Assembly (NCBI GenBank): GCA_035637175.1
Contig: DASPXS010000112.1
Location: 1-15,978 of the forward strand
Reading direction: 5' to 3'
Origin: AV2 sp035637175
GTDB lineage: Bacteria > Verrucomicrobiota > Verrucomicrobiia > Limisphaerales > AV2
Length of the DNA: 15,978 bases
Under the pieces are notes generated by a model that saw only the letters and a program-made list of their open reading frames with translations, had not been told where the DNA came from and did no database searches. Shown here one piece after another: positions 1 to 7,204 of the stretch. The number at the start of each line of letters is the position of its first letter. Within the stretch, counting starts at the first letter, position 1. Made by a program: the position numbers and the translations under genes.

Positions 1-1811
1 ACGGCGATGTGGTAAGCGAGCAATTGCAGCGGGACGACGGCCAGCAGCGGGAACAAGGGCTCCAAGGTTTGCGGCAAATAAATCACGTCCCCCACTTTGG
101 AAGCGATCTTCGGGTTGTCTTCTGTGGCCAGGGCGATGATCGGACCTTTGCGCGCCTTGATCTCCTCCAGGTTGCTGAACGTTTTTTCGTAGAGCGCGCC
201 GGAGGGAATCACGATGACCGTCGGGGTCTTCTCATCAATCATCGCGATGGGGCCGTGTTTCATTTCCGCGGCCGGATAGCCTTCGGCGTGGATGTACGAA
301 ATCTCCTTCAACTTGAGCGCGCCTTCGAGGGCGACGGGGAAATTATAGAGCCGGCCCAGGAAAAAGAAGTCCTCCGCGGCGGCGTATTTCAACGCAATCT
401 TTTTAATGAGCTCATTTTGGGAAAGGATCTTCTCGATCTGTTCGGGAACGGTTTCGAGCGCGCGAATGATCTGGGCGCCGCGGCTGGCGGCCAGCATGCG
501 GATGCGGCCCATCAGCAGCGCCAGCAACGCCAACACCGTGACCTGCGAACTGAACGCCTTGGTTGAGGCCACGCCGATTTCCGGGCCGGCGTGAAGATAG
601 ATGCCGCCATCGGCCTCGCGCGCAATCGTGCTGCCGACGACGTTGCAGAGGGAAAGCACCTTGTGGCCGCGCCGCCGGGCTTCGCGCAGGCTGGCCAGCG
701 TGTCGGCCGTCTCGCCGGATTGCGTGATGACCAGGACGAGGGTGTGTTTTTCGATCGGCGCATTGCGATAGCGGAATTCGCTGGCATATTCGACTTCCAC
801 CGGAATGTGCGCGAATTCCTCCAACAAATGCTCGCCGATCAGCGCCGCGTGCCAACTGGTGCCGCAAGCCGCGATGACGATCCGGTCCACCGCCCGCAGC
901 TCCGCCAGGGTCATGTTCAGCCCGCCGAATTTCGCCGTCGCCTCCTCATGATCCACACGACCCCGCAGGGCGTTTTCGACCGTGCGCGCCTGCTCGAAAA
1001 TCTCCTTCAGCATGTAATGCGCAAATGTGCCGCGCTCGGCCGCTTCCGGGCTGAATTCGATCCGGCTGATCTGGACCGCCGCGGTGTTCGAGCCGAGATT
1101 TTCGACCTTGAATTGTTCCGGGCTCAGTGTGACGACGTCGTAATCGTTCAGATAAATCACCTGGCGCGTGTGGGCGACAACGGCGCTGGCGTCGCTGGCC
1201 AGAAAGTTTTCGCCCTGACCGATCCCGACCAACAAAGGGGAACCGCGACGCGCGCCAACCATGAGGTCGGGGCAGTCCGCGCAGATGACCGCGATGCCGT
1301 AGGTGCCGATGACTTCTTTAAGCGCTTCGATGACGGCCCGGGTCAAAGGGGGAACGCCGTCGGGACCCGGCTCCGGCGCGGAGGACCTGATTCGGGCGTA
1401 ATGATCCCCAATCAAGTGGGCCAGGACTTCGGTGTCGGTTTCCGAATGAAACTGGTGTCCCGCCTGAACGAGGCGTTCCTTGAGCCGGTCGAAGTTTTCG
1501 ATCACCCCGTTGTGCACGACGGCGATGCGGCCGCTCTGGTCAAGGTGCGGGTGGGAGTTTTCGTCCGATGGCGGGCCGTGGGTGGCCCAACGAGTGTGGC
1601 CGATGCCGAGGGGACCGGGCGCCGCTTGGATCTGGATCAATTGGCCGAGGCCCTCATCGATCTTTCCTTTTTTCTTGCGGGTCTGGAGTTCGGCGTGGTT
1701 CAGCACGCTCAGGCCGGCGCTGTCGTAGCCGCGGTATTCGAGCCGGCGCAACCCCTCCAGGAGGATGGGCGCCGCCTGTTGCCGGCCGACGTAGCCTACG
1801 ATGCCACACAT
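1..1811 (-). CDS. glmS: Glutamine--fructose-6-phosphate aminotransferase (isomerizing), C-terminus cut by window edge
   Basis: Makes glucosamine-6-phosphate from fructose-6-phosphate and glutamine in the cytoplasm, the entry step to UDP-GlcNAc for peptidoglycan and LPS. Read on the minus strand from the ATG at 1811-1809, it begins MCGIVGYVG, so Cys2 is the expected N-terminal nucleophile of the class II glutaminase domain. HTRWATHG is at about residues 72-79 and the oxyanion Asn-Gly in VVHNGVIENF at about 98-107. Two SIS sugar-binding domains follow: AACGTSWHA and TQSGETADTL in the first (from about 314), and LEGALKLKEISYIHAEGY plus MKHGP in the second. About 603 codons are visible, ending LLAYHIA; by comparison with E. 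coli GlmS about 19 residues are off the window, including the lysine near the C-terminus that binds the sugar. An AAAGG lies about 8 nt before the ATG. Divergent from glgC. Identity is not in doubt. Confidence 0.97.
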   Translation of the reverse strand, partial: MCGIVGYVGRQQAAPILLEGLRRLEYRGYDSAGLSVLNHAELQTRKKKGKIDEGLGQLIQIQAAPGPLGIGHTRWATHGPPSDENSHPHLDQSGRIAVVHNGVIENFDRLKERLVQAGHQFHSETDTEVLAHLIGDHYARIRSSAPEPGPDGVPPLTRAVIEALKEVIGTYGIAVICADCPDLMVGARRGSPLLVGIGQGENFLASDASAVVAHTRQVIYLNDYDVVTLSPEQFKVENLGSNTAAVQISRIEFSPEAAERGTFAHYMLKEIFEQARTVENALRGRVDHEEATAKFGGLNMTLAELRAVDRIVIAACGTSWHAALIGEHLLEEFAHIPVEVEYASEFRYRNAPIEKHTLVLVITQSGETADTLASLREARRRGHKVLSLCNVVGSTIAREADGGIYLHAGPEIGVASTKAFSSQVTVLALLALLMGRIRMLAASRGAQIIRALETVPEQIEKILSQNELIKKIALKYAAAEDFFFLGRLYNFPVALEGALKLKEISYIHAEGYPAAEMKHGPIAMIDEKTPTVIVIPSGALYEKTFSNLEEIKARKGPIIALATEDNPKIASKVGDVIYLPQTLEPLFPLLAVVPLQLLAYHIA

Positions 1812-1949
1812 AAGTCCAGCCTTTAAGTTGATGGGTATGGAGTGCTGAGAAACCAACCACTACCTTATCGTTCCACGGCCCTGTCCGGACGCGTCGGCGC
1901 CCGGTTATTGGCCAGGCCGGGAGGCACCCGGGTCATCTCTCCCGCCTGC

Positions 1950-1986
1950 TTGCCGCTTGCGCAAAACCGCCGCGGCAAGGTATAAA
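1950..1986 (+). promoter_or_regulatory. Candidate promoter of glgC with overlapping inverted repeats
   Basis: A -35-like TTGCGC (1957-1962) is separated by 18 bp from a -10-like TATAAA (1981-1986), 35 bp before the glgC ATG. The -35 box lies inside the perfect 8-bp palindrome TTGCGCAA (1957-1964), which is itself bracketed by a 7-bp inverted repeat, TTGCCGC (1950-1956) and GCGGCAA (1972-1978). A protein bound to either repeat would block or assist polymerase. The boxes and repeats are seen directly; that they form a promoter or operator is inference. The rest of the 209-bp glmS-glgC gap shows nothing I can name. Confidence 0.4.
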
Positions 1987-2020
1987 ACAACTGCAGCCAT
2001 TCGCAAGAAAGTATTTCGCT

Positions 2021-3328
2021 ATGACAAACGGCACGCGCATGTCCGCCAACACCAGCAACGTCCTCTCCATCATCATGGGCGGCGGGCAGGGAACGCGCCT
2101 GTTTCCGCTCACGCGCGAACGGGCCAAGCCGGCGGTGCCGCTGGCGGGCAAATACCGTCTGGTGGACATCCCCATCTCCAACTGCATCAACTCCGGCCTG
2201 CGCCGCGTCTATCTGCTCACGCAATTCAATTCGGCTTCGTTGCACCGCCACATTTCGCAATCGTACAAATTCGACCATTTTTCCGGCGGCTTCGTCGAAA
2301 TCCTGGCCGCGGAACAGACCTTTGCCGACACCTCCTGGTACCAGGGCACGGCCGATGCCGTGCGCAAGAACCTGCTCCATTTTTTGAACCACGACTTCGA
2401 TTACGCGCTGATCCTGAGCGGCGACCAGCTTTATCGCATGGACTTCCGTCACATCCTATCACAACACGCGGTGACGGCGGCGGACCTGACCATCGCCACC
2501 ATTCCCGTGACGCGTCAAGAGGCGCAATCGCTCGGCATCATGCAAATCAACGCCGAACGTCGCATCACGCGTTTTGTCGAAAAACCGAAGGAGACCGCCC
2601 TGCTCGATTCGTTGAAACTGGAAAAGGACTGGTATCCCCGGCTGGGGATCACCGGGCAGGACGAGTTCTTTCTGGCCTCGATGGGTATCTACGTTTTCAA
2701 CCGGGATATCCTGATCAAACTGCTGGACAACGTTCACACCGATTTCGGCAAGCACATCATTCCCGGCGCCATTCAAACGAATCGCCTCTTCTCCTACATC
2801 TTCCAGGGGTACTGGGAGGACATCGGGACCATCCGCTCCTTTTTCGAAGCCAACCTCGATATCTCCTCGGAGTTGCCGCGCTTCAATTTCTTCGACATGA
2901 GCGCGCCGATTTTCACCCGGCCACGCTTCCTGCCGGCGTCTAAAATCAATGGCGCGCAAATTGACCACGCGGTCGTCTCGGACGGCTGCATCATCAACCG
3001 CGCCCGGATTACTCACAGCATGGTCGGCGTCCGGAGCATCCTGAACGACGGCTGCGACTTGAACCGGACGATCATGCTCGGCTGCGATTACTACGAGTCC
3101 CTCGACTCGATCCAACGACAGGAAGCGCTGGGCAAACCGCGCATCGGCATCGGGCACAACACCCGCATCGAAAACGCCATCATCGACAAGAACGCGCGCA
3201 TCGGGAGCAATTGCGTGATTTCACCGGCCGGCAAATCGGAAAATGTGGACCATGAATTCTACTATATCCGCGACGGCATCGTCATCATCCCCAAAAACGG
3301 CATCGTGCCGCACGGCACGGTGATTTGA
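2021..3328 (+). CDS. glgC: Glucose-1-phosphate adenylyltransferase (ADP-glucose pyrophosphorylase)
   Basis: Makes ADP-glucose from ATP and glucose-1-phosphate, the committed and usually allosterically controlled step of bacterial glycogen synthesis, in the cytoplasm. The 435-residue product has the nucleotidyltransferase signature GGGQGTRLFPLT (20-31), KPAVPLAGKYRLVDIPISNC (36-55), the metal-site segment SGDQLYRMD (133-141), FVEKPK with the glucose-1-phosphate-binding lysine (185-190), and YWEDIGT (264-270). A left-handed beta-helix domain follows from about 300. The tail, with LGCDYYES (353-360), IGIGHNTRIENAIIDKNARI (375-394) and PHGTVI at the end, resembles plant and cyanobacterial enzymes more than enteric GlgC. 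Length is normal. The ATG at 2021 was chosen because an AAGAAAG stands upstream; the ATG at 2039 is an alternative without one. No other glycogen gene is adjacent. Confidence 0.95.
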   Translation: MTNGTRMSANTSNVLSIIMGGGQGTRLFPLTRERAKPAVPLAGKYRLVDIPISNCINSGLRRVYLLTQFNSASLHRHISQSYKFDHFSGGFVEILAAEQTFADTSWYQGTADAVRKNLLHFLNHDFDYALILSGDQLYRMDFRHILSQHAVTAADLTIATIPVTRQEAQSLGIMQINAERRITRFVEKPKETALLDSLKLEKDWYPRLGITGQDEFFLASMGIYVFNRDILIKLLDNVHTDFGKHIIPGAIQTNRLFSYIFQGYWEDIGTIRSFFEANLDISSELPRFNFFDMSAPIFTRPRFLPASKINGAQIDHAVVSDGCIINRARITHSMVGVRSILNDGCDLNRTIMLGCDYYESLDSIQRQEALGKPRIGIGHNTRIENAIIDKNARIGSNCVISPAGKSENVDHEFYYIRDGIVIIPKNGIVPHGTVI

Positions 3329-3384
3329 GGGCTTCTTCGCAGGTTCGTAATCTTTCCCCTGATCGTAATCGGGCGCTTGATACT

Positions 3385-3455
3385 ACCACCACGCCGGTGG
3401 TGAATCCCCTCGCCCCACGACGGAGGAGTGGGGAGAGGGATAGGGAGAGGGGTTT
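3385..3455. repeat. Intergenic hairpin plus GA-rich inverted repeat between glgC and kdsA
   Basis: Two structures sit in the 177-bp gap. ACCACC (3385-3390) and GGTGGT (3396-3401) form a 6-bp stem with a 5-nt loop; no T-run follows, so it is not a convincing intrinsic terminator. Next, CCCCAC (3413-3418) pairs with GTGGGG (3428-3433), inside a wider pyrimidine-left, purine-right block (3406-3452) with repeated GGGAGAGGG-type words. The words resemble those of the repeat at 12443-12507, suggesting one interspersed family. Any function is unknown. Confidence 0.6.
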
Positions 3456-3505
3456 CACTGTGGCTCGTGATTTACATTGCCTCCTCCTCTTGGTAGAAAA
3501 CCGCG

Positions 3506-4324
3506 GTGTCCAATGCAACTTCGAACCTCTGGAAGGAACTCAGTTCGGGGCGCCGGTTCATCCTGATCGCCGGGCCATGCGTCATCGAGAGCGAGAAGCT
3601 TTGTTTCAAAGTCGCCGTTGCGCTGCAAAAGACCTGCGCCAAACTCGGCGTCACTTACGTCTTTAAAGCCAGCTACGACAAGGCCAACCGCACTTCGGGC
3701 AGATCGTTTCGCGGACCGGGCCTGGATGAAGGGTTGAAGATTCTGGCGAACGTGCGCGACGAATTTGGCGTGCCGGTGTTGACCGACGTTCACACCGAAG
3801 CCCAGGCCGCCATTGCCGGCGAGATCGTGGACGTGCTGCAAATCCCGGCTTTTCTCTGTCGCCAGACCGATTTAATCGCAGCAGCCGTTTTGACCGGCAA
3901 GATCGTGAATTTGAAGAAGGGTCAGTTCCTGTCGCCCTCGGAAATGGGGCAGGTGGTGAAGAAGGCGGTGGCTGCCGGCGCAACCAGGATTCTCGTGACC
4001 GAGCGCGGCACGACCTTTGGTTACCACAACCTGGTCGCCGACCTGCGTTCGATTCCAATCATGCAGCGATTCGGGTTCCCGGTGATTTTCGACGCCACAC
4101 ATTCGGTGCAGTTGCCGGGCGCCGGCGGCGACAAATCAAGCGGTCAACGCGAATTGGCGCCGGTGTTGGCCCGCAGCGCGGTCGCCGCGGGCGCCAACGG
4201 CGTGTTCATCGAGACGCATCCGGAACCGGACCGCGCCATGAGCGACGGGCCGAATATGGTTCCGTTGGCGGCCATGCCGAAGTTGCTGACGACCCTGCTG
4301 AAGGTGAGAAACGCGGTGCGTTGA
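3506..4324 (+). CDS. kdsA: 3-deoxy-8-phosphooctulonate (Kdo-8-phosphate) synthase, metal-dependent type
   Basis: Condenses phosphoenolpyruvate with arabinose-5-phosphate to Kdo-8-phosphate for the LPS inner core. The 272-residue product carries the family's TIM-barrel motifs: AGPCVIES (22-29), KANRTSGRSFRGPG (59-72), TDVHTEAQA (93-101), LQIPAFLCRQTDL (111-123), NLKKGQFLSP (135-144), ERGTTFGYHNL (166-176), DATHSVQLPG (196-205) and ETHPEPDRAMSDGPN (236-250). Cys25, His199, Glu236 and Asp247 have exactly the spacing of the Aquifex metal ligands Cys11, His185, Glu222 and Asp233, so a metal-dependent enzyme is predicted; E. coli has Asn at the Cys position. The start is GTG: a stop lies four codons upstream in frame, and the GTG gives the usual short N-terminus. 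No clear Shine-Dalgarno. A 201-bp repeat-filled gap separates it from kdsC. Confidence 0.96.
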   Translation: MSNATSNLWKELSSGRRFILIAGPCVIESEKLCFKVAVALQKTCAKLGVTYVFKASYDKANRTSGRSFRGPGLDEGLKILANVRDEFGVPVLTDVHTEAQAAIAGEIVDVLQIPAFLCRQTDLIAAAVLTGKIVNLKKGQFLSPSEMGQVVKKAVAAGATRILVTERGTTFGYHNLVADLRSIPIMQRFGFPVIFDATHSVQLPGAGGDKSSGQRELAPVLARSAVAAGANGVFIETHPEPDRAMSDGPNMVPLAAMPKLLTTLLKVRNAVR

Positions 4325-4346
4325 ATAAACATCGAACACTGAATAG

Positions 4347-4516
4347 CAAACACCAAACACCAAACACCAAACACCAAGCTCCAATGAAATCCCAAGCACA
4401 AAGCTCCAAAAGCGTCCCTGTCCAGACATTCGTTTATCGTAGGCGAATCACGGCGAAGACTTGGGATTTGGGATTTGGAGCTTCTTTGGTGTTTGGAGCT
4501 TGGTGTTTGGAGCTTT
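4347..4516. repeat. Facing 7-bp-period repeat arrays (imperfect inverted repeat) before kdsC
   Basis: The left arm (4347-4409) reads in uninterrupted 7-mers: CAAACAC four times (4347-4374), then CAAGCTC, CAATGAA, ATCCCAA, GCACAAA, GCTCCAA. The right arm (4461-4516) is also in 7-mers on the opposite strand: TTGGGAT twice, TTGGAGC, TTCTTTG, GTGTTTG, GAGCTTG, GTGTTTG, GAGCTTT. An 18-bp stretch is perfectly inverted, at 4367-4384 and 4493-4510. The 51-bp centre holds a small ATTCG/CGAAT hairpin (4428-4432, 4444-4448). The array ends 9 bp before the kdsC ATG, and a GGAG at its edge (4509-4512) is the only Shine-Dalgarno-like sequence there. In RNA it could fold into a long hairpin in several registers. 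Confidence 0.9.
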
Positions 4517-4525
4517 CCTCGTCTC

Positions 4526-5074
4526 ATGTCTGACCGCCAAATCTCAACCTCCCGATCCTCGCTCCGCGCGCGCCTGCGCCGGGTCAAGCTCTTCCTCTGC
4601 GACGTGGACGGCGTGTTGACCGACGGCGCGGTGTTGATGGGCAATGGCGTGGAAACCAAACGATTCCATGTCCGGGACGGTCTCGGCATGCGGTTGCTTC
4701 AACGGCAGGGAATCAAGGTCGGCTGGATTTCCCGCCGGCCGTCGAGCGCCACGGCGCAACGCGCCGAGGATTTGAAGATTGATTTTTTGCACCAAAGTAA
4801 CGCCAATAAAGTCACCGCCGTTGAAAGCATCCTTGCTCAGACCGGTTTGACCTGGGCGGATGTCTGCTACGTCGGCGACGACATTGTTGACCTGGGCGTG
4901 TTGAAGCGGGTCGGCGTGGCCGTCACGGTGGCCGACGGACTCCGCGAGACGAAAGCGGCCGCTGATTACGTGACCCGGTTGCCCGGAGGCCAGGGCGCGG
5001 TCCGCGAGGTGGTCGATTTGATTTTGAAAGCGCAGAACAAATGGCAGCGGCTGGTCGAGGATTATTCTTCCTAA
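4526..5074 (+). CDS. kdsC: 3-deoxy-D-manno-octulosonate 8-phosphate phosphatase (KdsC-type HAD)
   Basis: Removes phosphate from Kdo-8-phosphate, the step after KdsA, in the cytoplasm. The 182-residue product has the short, capless HAD layout of KdsC: DVDGVLTDG (26-34; nucleophile Asp26 and acid/base Asp28), a motif II segment WISRRPSS with Ser69, Lys95 in NANKVTAV, and the metal-binding GDDIVD (117-122). The tail RLPGGQGAVREVVDLIL (151-167) is typical of the family. Motif II usually reads I-T/S-G-R; here Gly is replaced by Arg70. The ATG at 4526 was chosen because upstream codons in the open frame are translated repeat. Length is normal. Seventeen bases separate its stop from the chosen start of the next gene, so cotranslation with the LPS-transport genes is likely. 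Confidence 0.92.
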   Translation: MSDRQISTSRSSLRARLRRVKLFLCDVDGVLTDGAVLMGNGVETKRFHVRDGLGMRLLQRQGIKVGWISRRPSSATAQRAEDLKIDFLHQSNANKVTAVESILAQTGLTWADVCYVGDDIVDLGVLKRVGVAVTVADGLRETKAAADYVTRLPGGQGAVREVVDLILKAQNKWQRLVEDYSS

Positions 5075-5091
5075 ACGCCCGGCCGGGCCTT

Positions 5092-7191
5092 ATGAATGGG
5101 CGCGGCGTGAAACCATTGCTCCAGCGCTGCGGATGGTGGGTGATCGCCGCGCTCTTGCCGCTGTTGGGGGCGCTGGCGGCACGGGCCCAACTGTCCCACG
5201 TTGAGGCCACCCGCTTCAAACATGCGTTCGTTGACCCAAAGACCGGGTTGCGCACGATGCTGCTGAGCGGCGGCAACGCCACCAATATTTCCAACGAGGA
5301 ATTGCTGCTCCGCGACGGCGTGCAGCTCCAGTTTTTCGACGACGCCGGGAAAACCAATCTCGAGGTCGCCTCATCCGCGTGCCTTTACAATCTCAAAACG
5401 GAGCGGGTCACTTCGACGAACCATCTGGAGGCAGGCAGCGGCAGCGGCCAGTTTTCACTCGAAGGCGACGGCTTTGAGTACACCCGGACGAACGGTTCGC
5501 TGGCGATTTCCAATAATGTCCACGCCATCCTTCGCGAGGATCTGCTCGCATCGCCGGCATCCGCACCCGCGGCGCCCGCTGCGCTCCAGCCGGGACAACC
5601 GACCAATGCGACGCGGGCGACCAATCAATTTGTGCGCGTTTTCTCGGATCACCTGCGTTATTCGACGAATCTTGCCGTATTCGAGGACAATGTTCGCGTG
5701 GAGGATCCGCAGGGCAAACTGACTTGCAACAGGTTGACGGTGACCTTTTCCACGCCCGCGAAACCGGACGAAAAACGGCAGGTTGAAAACATTCTGGCGG
5801 AACAGCGCGTCGAAATTGATTCGGATGAAGTCCATGCCACCGGCGACCAGGCGTTGTACCAACAGGCGGCCGATGTGGTGAGGTTGACGGGCAATCCGGC
5901 GTGGCGACTCCGCCAATACGAGGGCCGCGCGGAGGAACTGATCGTGAACCGCAACACGCGCTCCTTTCGGGCCCTGCGCAACACGGAGATGACACTGCCG
6001 CCCGGATCGATCGGGCAGAGCGGCTTTTTGCTGCCCGAAAGTCCCCCGGCAACCAACGCGTCTCCGGCCGGCGGCCAGCCGATGCTGGTGCAGTCCGAGG
6101 ATTTCGAGTTCGCGCCCGACCTCGAGAACACCAACTTGAACCTCATTGTCTTTCGCGACAGAGTGCGTGTCAGCGGAAAGGGAACTCTGAACTGCGAGTT
6201 GATGACGATCCGATCCACGGTCCAAAGCAACCGGACGGAAAACGTCGTGGCCGAGCGCGGCGTTGTGATGGAGCAGGCCGACAGACGCGTGACGGGCGAC
6301 AAAGCGGTTTACACCGCGGCAAGCGAGACGGTCGAAGTGAGCGGCCGTCCGGCGTGGAAGATCGGTCCGCGGGAAGGGACGGCGGACGTTCTGGTATTCA
6401 ACCTCAGAGACAAGTCGTACCGGACGACGGGCAACGCGGTGATGCGCCTGCCTCCCGAGGCGCTGGGCCGTTCCCGCTGGCTTCTGCCGGCTTCCGGGCA
6501 AAAGACCCATGCCGCCGCCGCCGGCCCGGCGAAGAACCCGGGCGCGCCAAACAACGCTCTCGATGCGGCGAGTGTGGCCGGCACCAATCGTCCGGCGCGG
6601 CCCGTTGAGATTTCCTCGGACGATGCGGAATTGAGGCCGGACGCCGCGAACACCAACTTGAACGTGGCGACTTATCGCGGCCACGTGCAGGCAAGCGATC
6701 AGGATCGGATGCAACTGTCGTGCGAACTGCTGACCGTGACCAGTAAATCCGTGCCCGGCACGAACGAGGTGGATCGGGTGGTTGCCGAACGCAACGTGGA
6801 TCTTTCGGTCCATGAACCCGGGGTCGAACGGCGGGTCCGGGGAGACAAAGCGGTTTACACAGCCGGCAATGAGCAAGTTGAAATGACCGGCGCCCACGGG
6901 GTCGAGTTCGAGGTCGCGGACGCAAAGGGGGCAAGCCGCGCGACCGGGGAGAAGGCGGTTTATTTCGGCGCGAAGGATGTGTTGGAATTGACGGGCAACC
7001 CGATTCCCACGGTTACCACGCCGGCAGGCACCGCCTCCGGAGATGTGATCGTCCTGGACCATGCGAATACGACCATCACAGCAACGGGCATGTGGAAATT
7101 GAAATTGAGCGCGGCATTCCTGGAAAAGGCGGTAAAGCCGACCCCCAAGCCGTCTTCGGTCAACACCGGACGCCCGCCGGCGGATTCCTGA
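5092..7191 (+). CDS. LptC/LptA-like multi-repeat OstA-family periplasmic protein
   Basis: Probably a periplasmic part of the LPS bridge. From the ATG at 5092 the product has 699 residues with an export signal: basic start, hydrophobic segment WWVIAALLPLLGALAARA, likely cut near residue 32. An ATG at 5041, inside kdsC, is possible but would bury the signal. After an LptC-like N-terminal part (about 35-150), three LptA/OstA-like modules follow at about 180-305, 330-455 and 505-675. Matching lines recur: DNVRVEDPQGKLTCNRLTV, DRVRVSGKGTLNCELMTI, GHVQASDQDRMQLSCELLTV; then NILAEQRVEI, NVVAERGVVM, RVVAERNVDL; then TGDQALY, TGDKAVY, RGDKAVY. Pro/Ala-rich linkers separate them. E. coli LptA is about 185 residues and LptC about 190, so this single chain equals both plus extra modules. 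Its place between kdsC and lptB is where lptC-lptA lie in E. coli. The fold and role are inferred from motifs and context. Confidence 0.8.
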   Translation: MNGRGVKPLLQRCGWWVIAALLPLLGALAARAQLSHVEATRFKHAFVDPKTGLRTMLLSGGNATNISNEELLLRDGVQLQFFDDAGKTNLEVASSACLYNLKTERVTSTNHLEAGSGSGQFSLEGDGFEYTRTNGSLAISNNVHAILREDLLASPASAPAAPAALQPGQPTNATRATNQFVRVFSDHLRYSTNLAVFEDNVRVEDPQGKLTCNRLTVTFSTPAKPDEKRQVENILAEQRVEIDSDEVHATGDQALYQQAADVVRLTGNPAWRLRQYEGRAEELIVNRNTRSFRALRNTEMTLPPGSIGQSGFLLPESPPATNASPAGGQPMLVQSEDFEFAPDLENTNLNLIVFRDRVRVSGKGTLNCELMTIRSTVQSNRTENVVAERGVVMEQADRRVTGDKAVYTAASETVEVSGRPAWKIGPREGTADVLVFNLRDKSYRTTGNAVMRLPPEALGRSRWLLPASGQKTHAAAAGPAKNPGAPNNALDAASVAGTNRPARPVEISSDDAELRPDAANTNLNVATYRGHVQASDQDRMQLSCELLTVTSKSVPGTNEVDRVVAERNVDLSVHEPGVERRVRGDKAVYTAGNEQVEMTGAHGVEFEVADAKGASRATGEKAVYFGAKDVLELTGNPIPTVTTPAGTASGDVIVLDHANTTITATGMWKLKLSAAFLEKAVKPTPKPSSVNTGRPPADS

Positions 7192-7204
7192 ATCTGATTT
7201 TAGC

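Noticed and set aside
1812..1900. Possible glmS ribozyme or riboswitch in the glmS leader
   Set aside because: The glmS ribozyme is known mainly from Firmicutes, and no conserved core or pseudoknot could be recognised in this short leader.
1865..2452. Minus-strand open frame across the glmS-glgC gap and the start of glgC
   Set aside because: Overlaps the conserved N-terminal coding part of glgC and has no recognisable motif.
3385..3401. Intrinsic terminator of glgC
   Set aside because: The 6-bp stem is not followed by a T-run.
4347..4516. CRISPR array
   Set aside because: Units are 7 bp and directly contiguous, without spacers of constant length, and no cas gene is present.
4136..4689. Open frames over the repeat before kdsC, giving hydrophobic runs such as LVFGVWCLVFGVW on the minus strand
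   Set aside because: They are translations of the 7-bp arrays and of kdsA/kdsC in the wrong frame; the apparent membrane segment is an effect of TTTGGTG-like units.
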